This document shows, in pieces, positions 44,550-52,584 of a DNA stretch of 64,000 nt. Location: the NCBI GenBank assembly GCA_002685335.1, contig NYWY01000054.1, positions 1-64,000 of the forward strand, read 5' to 3'. The stretch comes from Planctomycetaceae bacterium. GTDB lineage: Bacteria; Planctomycetota; Phycisphaerae; Phycisphaerales; SM1A02. The position numbers and the translations under genes were made by a program. Position 1 is the stretch's first letter. Every line of letters begins with the position of its first letter. A model generated the notes under the pieces. The model had not been told where the DNA came from and did no database searches. It saw only the letters and a list, made by a program, of their open reading frames with translations.

Positions 44550-45106
44550 GAATCGAATTCCACGGGGGAGTCGGTCGACTTTTCGGGGAGAAGCATCCAG
44601 GTGGCCGTGGGCTCTTCGAGAACCGACCACGGAGGGGACAGGAACATCCGCACCGGCGATGCCACCAGATCGAGGACCGCGTCGAAGGGAGCGAGGACGG
44701 CCTGACCGATGACGATGCCGCCATCGGTGGTGACCACCAGGGCCGTGGTCGTGGTGGGGAAGGAATCCGCCGGCACCCCGCGTCCGGCCGTCGTCTTGCC
44801 GCCTGGGGGCAGCGGCCGTCCGGTGTAGGTGGGTTCGTGGCGGACCGAAGCCGCGGGAATCAGCACCTCGACGCGGTTCCAGTCGCTTCGATCCCACGGA
44901 TCGTCGCTCGAGTTCGAGAGCGACGGGGTTCCCGTTCGGAGCGAGGAGGTGCCCGGTTCGTCATTTCCGGCGAGGGCCGGGAGGGGAGCGACGTTCAACA
45001 GATCGTTCGTCTGCTCCAGGCAGCCTCCCAGCGGTGCGAGGCAGGCGGCGGCGAGAATGACCGTCGCCGGAGGTCGAACGGTCGAATGGCGGGGGGACTG
45101 GTTCAT
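44546..45106 (-). CDS. Lipoprotein of unknown function
   Basis: A 186-residue precursor with signal helix PPATVILAAACLAPLGGC ending in a lipobox. The mature chain starts LEQTNDLLNVAPLPAL, has a Ser/Thr-rich stretch and then a small beta-rich part (RVEVLIPAASVRHEPTY, TALVVTTDGGIVIGQAVLAPFDAVLDLVASPVRMFLSPPWSVLEEPTATWMLLP). I do not recognise the family. It overlaps recX upstream and the rhodanese downstream by ATGA. Confidence 0.8.
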   Translation of the reverse strand: MNQSPRHSTVRPPATVILAAACLAPLGGCLEQTNDLLNVAPLPALAGNDEPGTSSLRTGTPSLSNSSDDPWDRSDWNRVEVLIPAASVRHEPTYTGRPLPPGGKTTAGRGVPADSFPTTTTALVVTTDGGIVIGQAVLAPFDAVLDLVASPVRMFLSPPWSVLEEPTATWMLLPEKSTDSPVEFDS

Positions 45107-45624
45107 GGGCTGGGATCCTCGGGCTGTGGTTCGTCGTCGAGTCCGCAGTGTCGCAGCGCGGCGCGGATCGTGTCGGCATCGAAGCCTCGGCGAGCCAGCC
45201 GTCCGATCAAGCGGGTCGAATCAACCGGCGTGGCGCCGCGTTGCGCCCGTTCGATGATCAGGATCGCCGCCGCCCGTTCGGGATCCTCATCCGCATCCGG
45301 CGGCCCGGAGGCGGCAGCCAGCCCGGCATTGATCGACGAGTCGTCCGCTCCGGCGGCCTCCAGTCGGGCCCGGCACTCCGCCGCGCTTCGGCCGTCGGCT
45401 CGCCATCGGGCGATCTTGTGGGCGGCGAGGGAGTCGTCGTCGAGCAGCCGCCGGTCACGGAGCGAGTCGATGGTCGTCTCGACCGCGTCCGCCGGAAAGC
45501 CGGCCTCCAGCAATCGATCGCGCAGATCCGAGGAGAAATGATCTCGACGGGCGAGCAGATCGAGGCCATGCCGCTCCACTGGATCAGGGGGAGGCTGCTC
45601 GTCGTTCTGGGGCCGGAGAGTCAC
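45103..45624 (-). CDS. recX: RecX-family regulator of recombination
   Basis: A 173-residue protein. The GTG at 45624 overlaps the stop of the upstream TPR gene. It has the three-helix RecX repeats: LDLLARRDHFSSDLRDRLLEAGFPADAVETTIDSLRDRRLLDDDSLAAHKIARWRADGRSAAECRARLEAAG, and DSTRLIGRLARRGFDADTIRAALRHCG. RecX binds RecA filaments and limits their activity. recA is not nearby. The C-terminus is acidic and short. The assignment is good but RecX diverges fast. Confidence 0.85.
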   Translation of the reverse strand: MTLRPQNDEQPPPDPVERHGLDLLARRDHFSSDLRDRLLEAGFPADAVETTIDSLRDRRLLDDDSLAAHKIARWRADGRSAAECRARLEAAGADDSSINAGLAAASGPPDADEDPERAAAILIIERAQRGATPVDSTRLIGRLARRGFDADTIRAALRHCGLDDEPQPEDPSP

Positions 45625-45941
45625 GTGGAGAGGGACTCGAGCAGGCCGTTGAGTTCGCTCTGGGCGTGCGCGTCGCCGGACCGTTCCGCCGCCGCGAGGC
45701 CGTCCCGGACCGCGGTGATCGCCTCGTCCACCCGTCCGAGATCTTCGAGCGAGCGGGCCCGATGGAAATGGACGTATCCATCGTCCGGGGCGGCCACCGC
45801 CGCCTTGGCGTACCACTCGAGCGCGGTTTCGTGTTCACCGTTCCCGGCGTGTTCCTGGGCGATCCCGTAGAGGCAGAAGGCATCGCCGGGGTCGGCGTCG
45901 AGCATGATGAGGAGTTTGGAGAGTCGGTCTGGCTGGGTCAT
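45621..45941 (-). CDS. Small TPR protein
   Basis: A 106-residue protein made of about two and a half TPR units: RLSKLLIMLDADPGDAFCLYGIAQEHAGNGEHETALEWYAKAAVAAPDDGYVHFHRARSLEDLGRVDEAITAVRDGL. The ATG at 45941 is supported by the start of the repeat. It is the first gene of the minus operon and overlaps recX by GTGA. Its partner is unknown. Confidence 0.85.
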   Translation of the reverse strand: MTQPDRLSKLLIMLDADPGDAFCLYGIAQEHAGNGEHETALEWYAKAAVAAPDDGYVHFHRARSLEDLGRVDEAITAVRDGLAAAERSGDAHAQSELNGLLESLST

Positions 45942-46044
45942 GGGAGGATTGTGAGGATCTTGGCCGCCGGGGGCAACCCCGGGGGTGGTCGCCGTCTCGG
46001 TGAAAGGTTCGACCGACGCGGTCTGGATGGCATACGCTCGCATC

Positions 46045-47631
46045 ATGATCCGATCGTCGAACCTCGTTGCCGGGCTCCCCGGAATCTGCCTCGTTCTGGC
46101 TGTTTTGATGGGTTGCGAGCCGAGCTACGCGCCGCGGCAGGTCATCGATCTCCGGCCGAGAACCCTCGAGATCGACAATCACCACGGAGGCACCCGTCGA
46201 ATCTCGATTCATCACGATGGTCAGTGGTACCAGACCTTCGGTCCTTCGATCGAGGTGATCGACCCCGAGGACGGTCTTCGGATCGCCAAGATCGATCACA
46301 AGCCCTGGGGGGAGATCGGTCCGATCTCGGACATGATCGTGACCGAGGATTCGGAACCGGAACTCGTGGTCGTCCACGCCGGCGATCGTCTGGTTCGATA
46401 CCAACTCACCAATCCTCGCCGGCCGCTTCTCGTGGAGGAGATCGACGCCGAGACCCTCGGCATCGAGCCCTATCTCCTGTCCCAGGACGGCGGCCGGGTC
46501 TGGGCGTCGGGGCGAGGTGGTGCCGTTCGGATCGATCGTCCGGGGATCACGCTGCTGTCGGACGAGGGCGAAGGAGCGGTGGTCGGGCGAGTGGTGGCGA
46601 GCGGCGATGGACTGGCCGCGTCGGTGGGACGTCGGATTCTCTCGGTCGACGATGGGCGATATCTCGGAGCCGCGAGCGAACTGCATTCCCTCCCGTCGGA
46701 ACTGGCCTCCGAGATCGAACTTCCCGGAGGCGTGGTCTTCATTCTCCGCGGGAATGAAGCCTCCACCGTGGGCATCATGGGTGGCGATTTTCGAGAGCGT
46801 GACAACAAGGTCTTCCCGGTGCCGATCTTCGCTGCCCGAGTTCTGGACGGCCGCCTCTGGGCGGTGATGCCGGAAGAGATCGTGACCTGGCCGATCGAGG
46901 GTGGAGGACGGCTGGGGGCCCCGGTCTTCATTCCGATCAAGGGCGCGCGGGACATCGCGATGCTGCGAGAGAACTACTACGCCGTGGGCGGAACCTTCGG
47001 CCGGGCGATCTATCGACTCATGGCGGATGGTCAGGGTGATGCCGACACCTTCTTCGCGGTCGAGCGGAATCCGGGACGGGTCACCATGGCGGTCGGCGAC
47101 GGGCGACGAGTGCTGGCGGGGAGCGAGGAGGGGAGCTGGTTGTACAAGATCGGTGGCAGCGTCGAGCTCAGCGATCGTGCGTTGCGGAACAATGCGGGGC
47201 AGGTCGACGAGCTCACGCTCTCGTGGTGCGACGCCTCGATCGAGGAGGACGGTGCGATCCTCCGGGTCGAACCGATCGAAGGAGAGACCTTCGAATGGTC
47301 ACCGCCCCGGGAAGGCCTGGTCTACACCCTGGAAGTGGCGGGTGAGTATCTCTTCGTGGGTCACGACGACGGTCTGGAATGCTTCGGTTACCGGGATGGC
47401 GGCGTGATTCGAATCGGGGGTGTCTGGATGGAAGGACCGGTCGCCTGGCTGTTCCGTCCCCGGGTGGGGGACGACGTGGCGTTCGTGAGCGCCTTCGGGG
47501 GGCTGGGCACCGTGAAGGTGGTGGCCGATCCCGATTCGGACTCCACCTTGATTCGGGAGGTCCGACGAGACGAGGCTCAGAAGGTCGAAAGTCAGATGCG
47601 TCGCGACGCGGGCATGCCGCCCATGCGGTGA
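46045..47631 (+). CDS. Lipoprotein with beta-propeller-like repeats
   Basis: A 528-residue precursor. The ATG at 46045 gives a signal peptide ending in lipobox VLMGC; a second ATG at 46027 would add six residues. The mature part is beta-rich with propeller-like blades (RISIHHDGQWYQTFGPSIEVIDPEDGLRIAKIDHKP, LVVVHAGDRLVRYQLTNPRRPLLVEEID, GRVTMAVGDGRRVLAGSEEGSWLYKIGG, LEVAGEYLFVGHDDGLECFGYRDGG). This resembles LVIVD/PQQ-type propellers in general, but no defined family or catalytic motif is visible. It is convergent with nth. Confidence 0.8.
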   Translation: MIRSSNLVAGLPGICLVLAVLMGCEPSYAPRQVIDLRPRTLEIDNHHGGTRRISIHHDGQWYQTFGPSIEVIDPEDGLRIAKIDHKPWGEIGPISDMIVTEDSEPELVVVHAGDRLVRYQLTNPRRPLLVEEIDAETLGIEPYLLSQDGGRVWASGRGGAVRIDRPGITLLSDEGEGAVVGRVVASGDGLAASVGRRILSVDDGRYLGAASELHSLPSELASEIELPGGVVFILRGNEASTVGIMGGDFRERDNKVFPVPIFAARVLDGRLWAVMPEEIVTWPIEGGGRLGAPVFIPIKGARDIAMLRENYYAVGGTFGRAIYRLMADGQGDADTFFAVERNPGRVTMAVGDGRRVLAGSEEGSWLYKIGGSVELSDRALRNNAGQVDELTLSWCDASIEEDGAILRVEPIEGETFEWSPPREGLVYTLEVAGEYLFVGHDDGLECFGYRDGGVIRIGGVWMEGPVAWLFRPRVGDDVAFVSAFGGLGTVKVVADPDSDSTLIREVRRDEAQKVESQMRRDAGMPPMR

Positions 47632-47652
47632 TCGTTCCGGTGGAGAGCCGGA

Positions 47653-48360
47653 TCAGACGGCGGCGTTGGAACAGAACCGACGGCACACCGGATCGTCGGC
47701 GCAGGTGGCGCCACGGGCCTTGCAGCTGCGCCGGCCCTGGAAGATGAACAGGTGGCTCAGCAGGCACCAGGACGGTCGAGGAAACAGTGCCATGAGATGC
47801 CGTTCGATCCGCTTCGGATCCTCTTCGTCGGCATCCACCAGTCCGAAACGACGGGAGAGCCGGCCGACGTGGGTGTCCACCACCACGCCTTCGTTGATTC
47901 CGAATGCATTCCCCAGCACCACGTTGGCCGTCTTCCGGGCGACGCCGGGAAGTTCGAGCAGGGCGTCCATGTCCGCCGGCACCTCGCTGCCGTGACGTTC
48001 GGTGACCAGGGTCATCGCCCCGTGGACCGAACGAGCCTTGTTTCGCCAGAAGTTCAGGGTTCGCACCAGGGGTTCGATGTCCTTGGGCGTCGCGGCCGCG
48101 TAGTCGGCCGGAGTCGGGAACGCGGCGAAGAGTCCCGGCGTGGCCTTGTTGACTCCCACGTCGGTCGCCTGGGCGGAAAGAATGGTCGCGACCAGCAGTT
48201 CGTGGGGCGTGCCGGCGTCAAGTTCGCACCGGGCGCCCGGATGTCGACGGCGAAGGGCGGCGAGGATCCGGGCGGCGCGTCCGACGTCTTCGGCGGATCG
48301 TTCGGGAAGCTCGAATCCCTTCTTGCTTCGAGGGCCGCCGACCGGAGGGGTTTCCATCAT
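47653..48360 (-). CDS. nth: Endonuclease III (HhH-GPD DNA glycosylase/AP lyase)
   Basis: A 235-residue protein. Key elements are LLVATILSAQATDVGVNKATPGLF, the helix-hairpin-helix ELPGVARKTANVVLGNAFG with the catalytic Lys, and VVDTHVGRLSRRFGL with the catalytic Asp. The C-terminal Cys cluster reads CKARGATCADDPVCRRFC. Its spacing is C-x6-C-x5-C-x3-C rather than the usual C-x6-C-x2-C-x5-C, so the 4Fe-4S ligands may be arranged differently. It removes oxidised pyrimidines in base excision repair. Its start overlaps the stop of the DUF4149-like gene (ATGA). Confidence 0.94.
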   Translation of the reverse strand: MMETPPVGGPRSKKGFELPERSAEDVGRAARILAALRRRHPGARCELDAGTPHELLVATILSAQATDVGVNKATPGLFAAFPTPADYAAATPKDIEPLVRTLNFWRNKARSVHGAMTLVTERHGSEVPADMDALLELPGVARKTANVVLGNAFGINEGVVVDTHVGRLSRRFGLVDADEEDPKRIERHLMALFPRPSWCLLSHLFIFQGRRSCKARGATCADDPVCRRFCSNAAV

Positions 48361-48941
48361 GAATCCGATTCCCCGACCGGCGATTTGATCCGGGTGGCGG
48401 CACCACCGGCGATGATCGCCACGATCAGCAGCACCAGTTCGATCCGCAGAAGCAGCGACGCGCGTTCATGAAGGGGATCGAAGATCGCCCAGGCGGCCTC
48501 CGCGGCGGAGCGATCGTTGGCGAGGACGGCGTCACGCCAGGTTCCGAGCGATTCGGCGAGCGGGGGCCCGATCATGATGAGGTACCAGCCGAGGACGACG
48601 GTCGCGAGGGTCACCGCGATCACCGCGAGGATTCGACCGAGGCCTTCGCCGCAAGGACGAAAGCGCGTACCGAGCATCGCGATCCATGCGATCGTGGCGG
48701 CCGCGAAGCAGGCCACGTCCGAGGCGACGAAGAGAGGATTGGTGACGAATCCGGCCACGAATCGGCCCGATGCCTCGGCGTCGCCGGCGAAATAGTCCTC
48801 GGTTCCCGACATGGTGATCCCCAGGGGGGGAAGGCGAGTGAAGGCGATCATCGCGGCGGCGCCGGGAATCGCGATCGAGGTCGTCCAGATGACCAGGGCG
48901 AGCCACCAACCAGCGGTGAGAATGCCTCGAAGTGCGTTCAT
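48357..48941 (-). CDS. DUF4149-like four-helix membrane protein
   Basis: A 194-residue protein with four hydrophobic helices (about 8-35, 65-90, 100-125 and 165-185). Between the last two, AAWAIFDPLHERASLLLRIELVLL matches the F..LH..S pattern of DUF4149/TMEM205-type proteins. AGAGGA lies six bases before the ATG at 48941. It overlaps moaE and nth by ATGA on either side. Function unknown; the family call is moderate. Confidence 0.72.
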   Translation of the reverse strand: MNALRGILTAGWWLALVIWTTSIAIPGAAAMIAFTRLPPLGITMSGTEDYFAGDAEASGRFVAGFVTNPLFVASDVACFAAATIAWIAMLGTRFRPCGEGLGRILAVIAVTLATVVLGWYLIMIGPPLAESLGTWRDAVLANDRSAAEAAWAIFDPLHERASLLLRIELVLLIVAIIAGGAATRIKSPVGESDS

Positions 48942-49429
48942 GTCGTTTCCTCTGATGCAGACTCGGCGAGCGGGGAGGTCGCGGTCGACCAGGTGGTTCC
49001 GGATCGCCATCGTTCCCGTTTCCAGATCGGAATCTCCCGCTTCAGACGATCGATCGCTTCTCGACAGGCGGTGAACGCGGGATCCCGGTGATCGGCGATC
49101 GCGATGATCCGCACGCTGGACCGCCCGACCGGAACCGACCCCCGGGCGTGCTCGATGGACAGCTGCCGCAGGTGGTGGGATTCGGCGATGTCACGGGCGA
49201 GATTCCGAAGTCGTTCGGAAGCGAGCGGCTCGGCCGCGTCGTATTCGAGTTCGAGCAGTTCGCCGTGGTCTGGATGACGTTCCGGACGGGTGGTCCCCAC
49301 GAAGATGCACGTGCCTCCGCCGGCATCCGGCCCGGTCGGGGGATCACCATGCGGTTCCACCGGACCCGGGACGAGGGCGACATGGATCTCGGGTCCTGAT
49401 TCGGAATGATCGGGGCTCGACGTGGGCAC
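48938..49429 (-). CDS. moaE: Molybdopterin synthase catalytic subunit MoaE
   Basis: A 163-residue protein with a GTG start. The core is GGGTCIFVGTTRPERHPDHGELLELEYDAAEPLASERLRNLARDIAE, HLRQLSIEHARGSVPVGRSSVRIIAIADHRDPAFTACREAIDRLKREIPIWKRERW. The VGR(S)SV and KREIPIWKRE motifs hold residues of the active site. It transfers sulfur from MoaD to precursor Z to make molybdopterin. No moaD is adjacent. Together with modAB and moaB/mogA in this window it shows that the cell makes molybdenum cofactor. Confidence 0.94.
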   Translation of the reverse strand: MPTSSPDHSESGPEIHVALVPGPVEPHGDPPTGPDAGGGTCIFVGTTRPERHPDHGELLELEYDAAEPLASERLRNLARDIAESHHLRQLSIEHARGSVPVGRSSVRIIAIADHRDPAFTACREAIDRLKREIPIWKRERWRSGTTWSTATSPLAESASEETT

Positions 49430-49505
49430 CGCAGGATCCTACGCGCAATCGGCGGGCCGTTCGTCCGCTCGACCGGGTTTCATCTCCTGCCGTACATTCT
49501 CGTGC

Positions 49506-50324
49506 ATGCCCGACTCCAGCGATCCTCGACCGGCCGTCGCCGTCACCCTCGCGCCACTGGATTCAGATCCCCGCGCCGGTCTCCGGAGCGCCGCGTCACT
49601 GATGGTCCGCGGTGTCCAGGTCTCGGCCGGCCAGGTTGGCACCCGGGCCCGGGATCTCGACCAGTCGGGGCGTCGTGACCTTCTGATCGCGGCTCGGCGG
49701 CTGGAGCTGGACGTCGTCGGCATCGATGCCTGGTTCACGCCGGAGGATCTCCTGGATTCCGCCCGGGTGGATGATGCGATGACGGCGTTGCTGGCCACGA
49801 TCGAACTGGCATCCGACCTTGGGGCCATTCCGGTCTCGACCCGTTTTCCTTGCGAGGGCGGGGAGGAAGCCATCGAGGCCCTCATGGCGGCGGGAAATCG
49901 TGTCGGCGTCTCGTTGGTCGATCACGGGGTGCCGCCGCGCGGACTGTCGGTCCGCCCGATCGATGCCGGGCGTCCGCCCTCGGGGCTGGTGATTCCCGGC
50001 TCGACCGCCGAGGTGGCGATCTCCAGCCCACCGACGGGAGAGCCCATCGAGGGACTCGGGGTGGGGATCGACCCTCCGAGCTGGCTGGTGGCAGGTTTCG
50101 ACCCGTTCGACGCCGCCGGTCGGGGCGCCTGGTCGCTCCGGCTCGCCGATCTCACCGCGGACGGAATGCGGGTGCCTGCCGGGGACCCGGATGGACGGGT
50201 GGACCCGCGGAGTCTCCTGGCGGCTGCGCGAACCGGAGGCCTTCGATACCTCCCGATCATCGACGCTCGTCGATGGTTGGATCCCCCGGCGGGAGTTCGT
50301 TCGACCCTCGCAAGCCTCGGCTGA
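49506..50324 (+). CDS. TIM-barrel protein of the sugar phosphate isomerase/epimerase (AP endonuclease 2-like) superfamily
   Basis: A 272-residue protein. The ATG at 49506 begins MPDSSDPRPAVAVTLAPLDSDPRAGLRSAASLMVRGVQVSAGQVGTRARDLDQSGRRDLLIAARRLELDVVGIDAWFTPEDLLD, which follows the first two strands of a xylose-isomerase-like barrel. It also has SDLGAIPVSTRFP and GVGIDPPSWLVAGFDPFDA. Metal-binding Glu/His residues usual in the superfamily are not clearly conserved, so it may be an inactive or altered member. It stands alone between moaE and moaB/mogA. Confidence 0.7.
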   Translation: MPDSSDPRPAVAVTLAPLDSDPRAGLRSAASLMVRGVQVSAGQVGTRARDLDQSGRRDLLIAARRLELDVVGIDAWFTPEDLLDSARVDDAMTALLATIELASDLGAIPVSTRFPCEGGEEAIEALMAAGNRVGVSLVDHGVPPRGLSVRPIDAGRPPSGLVIPGSTAEVAISSPPTGEPIEGLGVGIDPPSWLVAGFDPFDAAGRGAWSLRLADLTADGMRVPAGDPDGRVDPRSLLAAARTGGLRYLPIIDARRWLDPPAGVRSTLASLG

Positions 50325-50344
50325 CCGTCGGCCGAGGATCGCGG

Positions 50345-50923
50345 TCAGCGATCTCGGGGCCGGGGGTTGGCGTGTCCACCGGCGACCTGCCATGCGGCAT
50401 GCGGAAGGATCGGGAGGATCACCCCCGAGGTCGCGGAGGCGACGGCCTGGACCGAACCCGGCATGGTGAAGATCAGGACGTCCGCGGCGGGGGAGTCCGG
50501 TGAGGAGGGTCGAGCGGCGACCCCGGCGATTGCGCGGCCAAGGATCGCCGCGGGACCGATTTCGTCCACGCCGAGCCGTCGAACCAGTTCGCCGTAACCG
50601 GGGATCTCGACTCTCAGATGCCGCCGTACCACTTCCACCGTTCCATCGCGCGGCGCCAGCCCGGTGCCTCCCGTCAGGAGGATCGCGCGGAGTCCGGGGG
50701 TGGCGAGGCAGGCTTGAAGGGCGGTTTCAATCGCCTCCGGATCATCGGAGACCAGGAATCGAGTCGAGACCACGTGGCCGGCCTCGGTGAGCAGGGCCGC
50801 GAGGCGATCGCCGCCTCGATCGGTCGCCCGGGTTCGAGTGTCGCTGACGGTGATCACGCCGACCGCCAGCGAGGTGCTTCGGGGGTCGTCGGCCGCGGCT
50901 TGTTGATGTTCCTCGACGCTCAT
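50345..50923 (-). CDS. MoaB/MogA family molybdenum cofactor protein
   Basis: A 192-residue protein. The ATG at 50923 is preferred to a longer in-frame start. Signatures are VGVITVSDTRTRATDRGGDRLAALLTEAGH, VSDDPEAIETALQACLATPGLRAILLTGGTGLAPRDGTVEVVR and TMPGSVQAVASATSGVILPILPHAAW. The family adenylylates molybdopterin or acts at molybdate insertion; MoaB and MogA cannot be separated by eye. It is divergent from acpS, with 28 bp between the two starts. Confidence 0.9.
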   Translation of the reverse strand: MSVEEHQQAAADDPRSTSLAVGVITVSDTRTRATDRGGDRLAALLTEAGHVVSTRFLVSDDPEAIETALQACLATPGLRAILLTGGTGLAPRDGTVEVVRRHLRVEIPGYGELVRRLGVDEIGPAAILGRAIAGVAARPSSPDSPAADVLIFTMPGSVQAVASATSGVILPILPHAAWQVAGGHANPRPRDR

Positions 50924-50951
50924 GTGGTCATCGACGGTAGCGTGACGGGCG

Positions 50952-51344
50952 ATGAAGATCATCGGACACGGCATCGATCTGGTGGAGATCGCTCGAATCG
51001 AGCGAATGCTCGCCGACCACGAGACGCGATTCACCCATCGTTGTTTCACCCCGTCTGAACGGGAGTACGCCGATGCGGCGGACGCGGTGCGGAGCGAGCG
51101 ATATGCCGCCCGATTCGCGGCCAAGGAAGCGATTCTCAAGGCCCTGGGAACCGGACTTCGCGATGGAATCGACTGGACGGAGATGACGATCGATCGGAAT
51201 TCTCTCGGCCGGCCAGGCGTGCTCCTGCAGGGTCGGGCGGCCCAGATCGCGACGGAGGCGGGAATTCACGCCTGGCACCTTTCCCTGACGCATGCCGGGG
51301 GCATGGCCATGGCAAGCGTGATCGCGACCGGACAGCCGGCCTGA
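50952..51344 (+). CDS. acpS: Holo-[acyl-carrier-protein] synthase
   Basis: A 130-residue protein with IIGHGIDLVEIARIERML (metal-binding Asp8), RFTHRCFTPSEREYADA, and AARFAAKEAILKALGTGL (catalytic Glu/Lys), then HLSLTHAGGMAMASVIA. It attaches 4'-phosphopantetheine from CoA to acyl carrier protein. The ATG at 50952 is unambiguous. Confidence 0.95.
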   Translation: MKIIGHGIDLVEIARIERMLADHETRFTHRCFTPSEREYADAADAVRSERYAARFAAKEAILKALGTGLRDGIDWTEMTIDRNSLGRPGVLLQGRAAQIATEAGIHAWHLSLTHAGGMAMASVIATGQPA

Positions 51345-51402
51345 GCCCTCGGGCCGAACCAGGGATTCGGACTTCGAGGTCCGCTCCGGCTACCATTCCG
51401 GC

Positions 51403-52194
51403 ATGCCGAGACGATCGGGACCCACGCTCTACGAAGTCATGTCGCAGACGGCCGCCTCCAAGCGGTCCTCTCCGATCGGAAGATCCTCGACTTCGGTCGA
51501 CGAAAGGCCCGGGAATTCGGCTCTTCTGACCCCTGGATCGGCGGTGCGATTTCCCGTCGGCTACATCTGGATCGCGATCGTCGTGGCGGTGGCCCTGATG
51601 ATCGGGGCCTATGTTCTGGGCACCGGACATGGCCGGGAGGCCGGGCTGACGGAAGCGGGAGTCGTGGCGACTGCGCGGGAGATCGCCCGGGAAGAAGCCG
51701 GAATGTTGCGGGAAGTGGACGTTCCAAGCCCGGTCGCGAACTCGTCGTCCGCTGATTCGGGAGACCGGAAAACAGCGAAAAAGCCCGCCGCAGCCTCGAA
51801 AAATCGCCCCGCCGGGCTTCCTACGCCGCCGGCCGGAGCCGACTCCCTCGATCGAACTCGGGATCTTGAAGCCGAGTGTCGGGTGCGGGGGTACGCCTAT
51901 AACCAGGTCATCGGCGGAATCCCGCTGAAGAACGCGATGTATGTGGCAGCCAAGATTCGAGCCGCGGGGGAGGATCTGGGACTTGACGCCATTGTGGTGG
52001 AACGTCAAACTAGAGGATCTCGAGTGAAATCCGGGAGCGTCATGCTTCTGCCGGGTTTCAGGCTGCCCCAGTCCACGTCGGACAAGGCGGCCTGGAAACG
52101 CCGGATCAGCGAACTTTCACGGCGCCTCGCCGACGATCCGTTCCTGAAGTCCGACCCGACGCCCTTCTCGGATTACATCCAAGTTTCCTTCTGA
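51403..52194 (+). CDS. Single-pass membrane protein of unknown function
   Basis: A 263-residue protein. About 50 N-terminal residues are Ser/Arg-rich. One transmembrane helix follows (VGYIWIAIVVAVALMIGAYVLG, about 51-72), then an Ala/Lys/Pro linker. A C-terminal domain of about 110 residues contains ECRVRGYAYNQVIGGIPLKNAMYVAAKIRAAGEDLGLDAIVVERQ, KSGSVMLLPGF and SELSRRLADDPFLKSDPTPFSDYIQVSF. The C-terminal part has the size of a SPOR-like domain, but I cannot confirm that. The small basic protein gene follows after 13 bp. Confidence 0.72.
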   Translation: MPRRSGPTLYEVMSQTAASKRSSPIGRSSTSVDERPGNSALLTPGSAVRFPVGYIWIAIVVAVALMIGAYVLGTGHGREAGLTEAGVVATAREIAREEAGMLREVDVPSPVANSSSADSGDRKTAKKPAAASKNRPAGLPTPPAGADSLDRTRDLEAECRVRGYAYNQVIGGIPLKNAMYVAAKIRAAGEDLGLDAIVVERQTRGSRVKSGSVMLLPGFRLPQSTSDKAAWKRRISELSRRLADDPFLKSDPTPFSDYIQVSF

Positions 52195-52207
52195 CTGAGA
52201 CCCCGCC

Positions 52208-52420
52208 ATGAGCCTGCACAGCAGCCTGAAGACCAAGTCCGGCGCCCTCAACCAGCACCGCAACGTGCTGACCCGAGCCGAGCGAATCACCCAGCTCTCG
52301 GACAAGGACGCGTTCGTCTCGGGAGAGACTTCGCCCCTGGGCATTCCGAAGGTGCGCAGCATCAAGGTCCAGGCCGGCAAGAAGAAGCCGACCAAGGCGG
52401 CCGAGGAATCGGACAGCTAG
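52208..52420 (+). CDS. PVC-group small basic protein (TIGR04137 type)
   Basis: A 70-residue Lys/Ser-rich protein: MSLHSSLKTKSGALNQHRNVLTRAERITQLSDKDAF, then SPLGIPKVRSIKVQAGKKK. This is the small basic protein family that I know only from Planctomycetes, Verrucomicrobia and Chlamydiae; its function is unproven, with a ribosome- or RNA-linked role often suspected. It supports assignment of the window to that superphylum. It sits 13 bp after the membrane protein gene. Confidence 0.88.
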   Translation: MSLHSSLKTKSGALNQHRNVLTRAERITQLSDKDAFVSGETSPLGIPKVRSIKVQAGKKKPTKAAEESDS

Positions 52421-52440
52421 GAATCGGACTGATCGGGATC

Positions 52441-52460
52441 GGCGACGAGCGTTCGTCGCC
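52441..52460 (+). terminator. Possible terminator of the small basic protein gene
   Basis: An 8-bp perfect stem (52441-52448 with 52453-52460) with a 4-nt loop begins 20 bp after the small basic protein stop. It is followed by TCGATTCC, which lacks a proper T run, so it is weaker than the hairpin at 52516. Confidence 0.4.
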
Positions 52461-52515
52461 TCGATTCCTGATGCACGGCGTGACCGCCATGTTCGACACC
52501 ACCGAACCGACAACC

Positions 52516-52541
52516 CGGCCCCGCGGCTTGCCGCGGGGCCG
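52516..52541 (+). terminator. Terminator hairpin upstream of the aminotransferase gene
   Basis: A perfect 11-bp stem (52516-52526 with 52531-52541) with a 4-nt loop is followed by TTCATTCCT. It ends the transcript of the membrane protein and small basic protein genes. Confidence 0.78.
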
Positions 52542-52584
52542 TTCATTCCTGCGATGCGATGCCCTTCCACTGAAAGTGTGAGCC

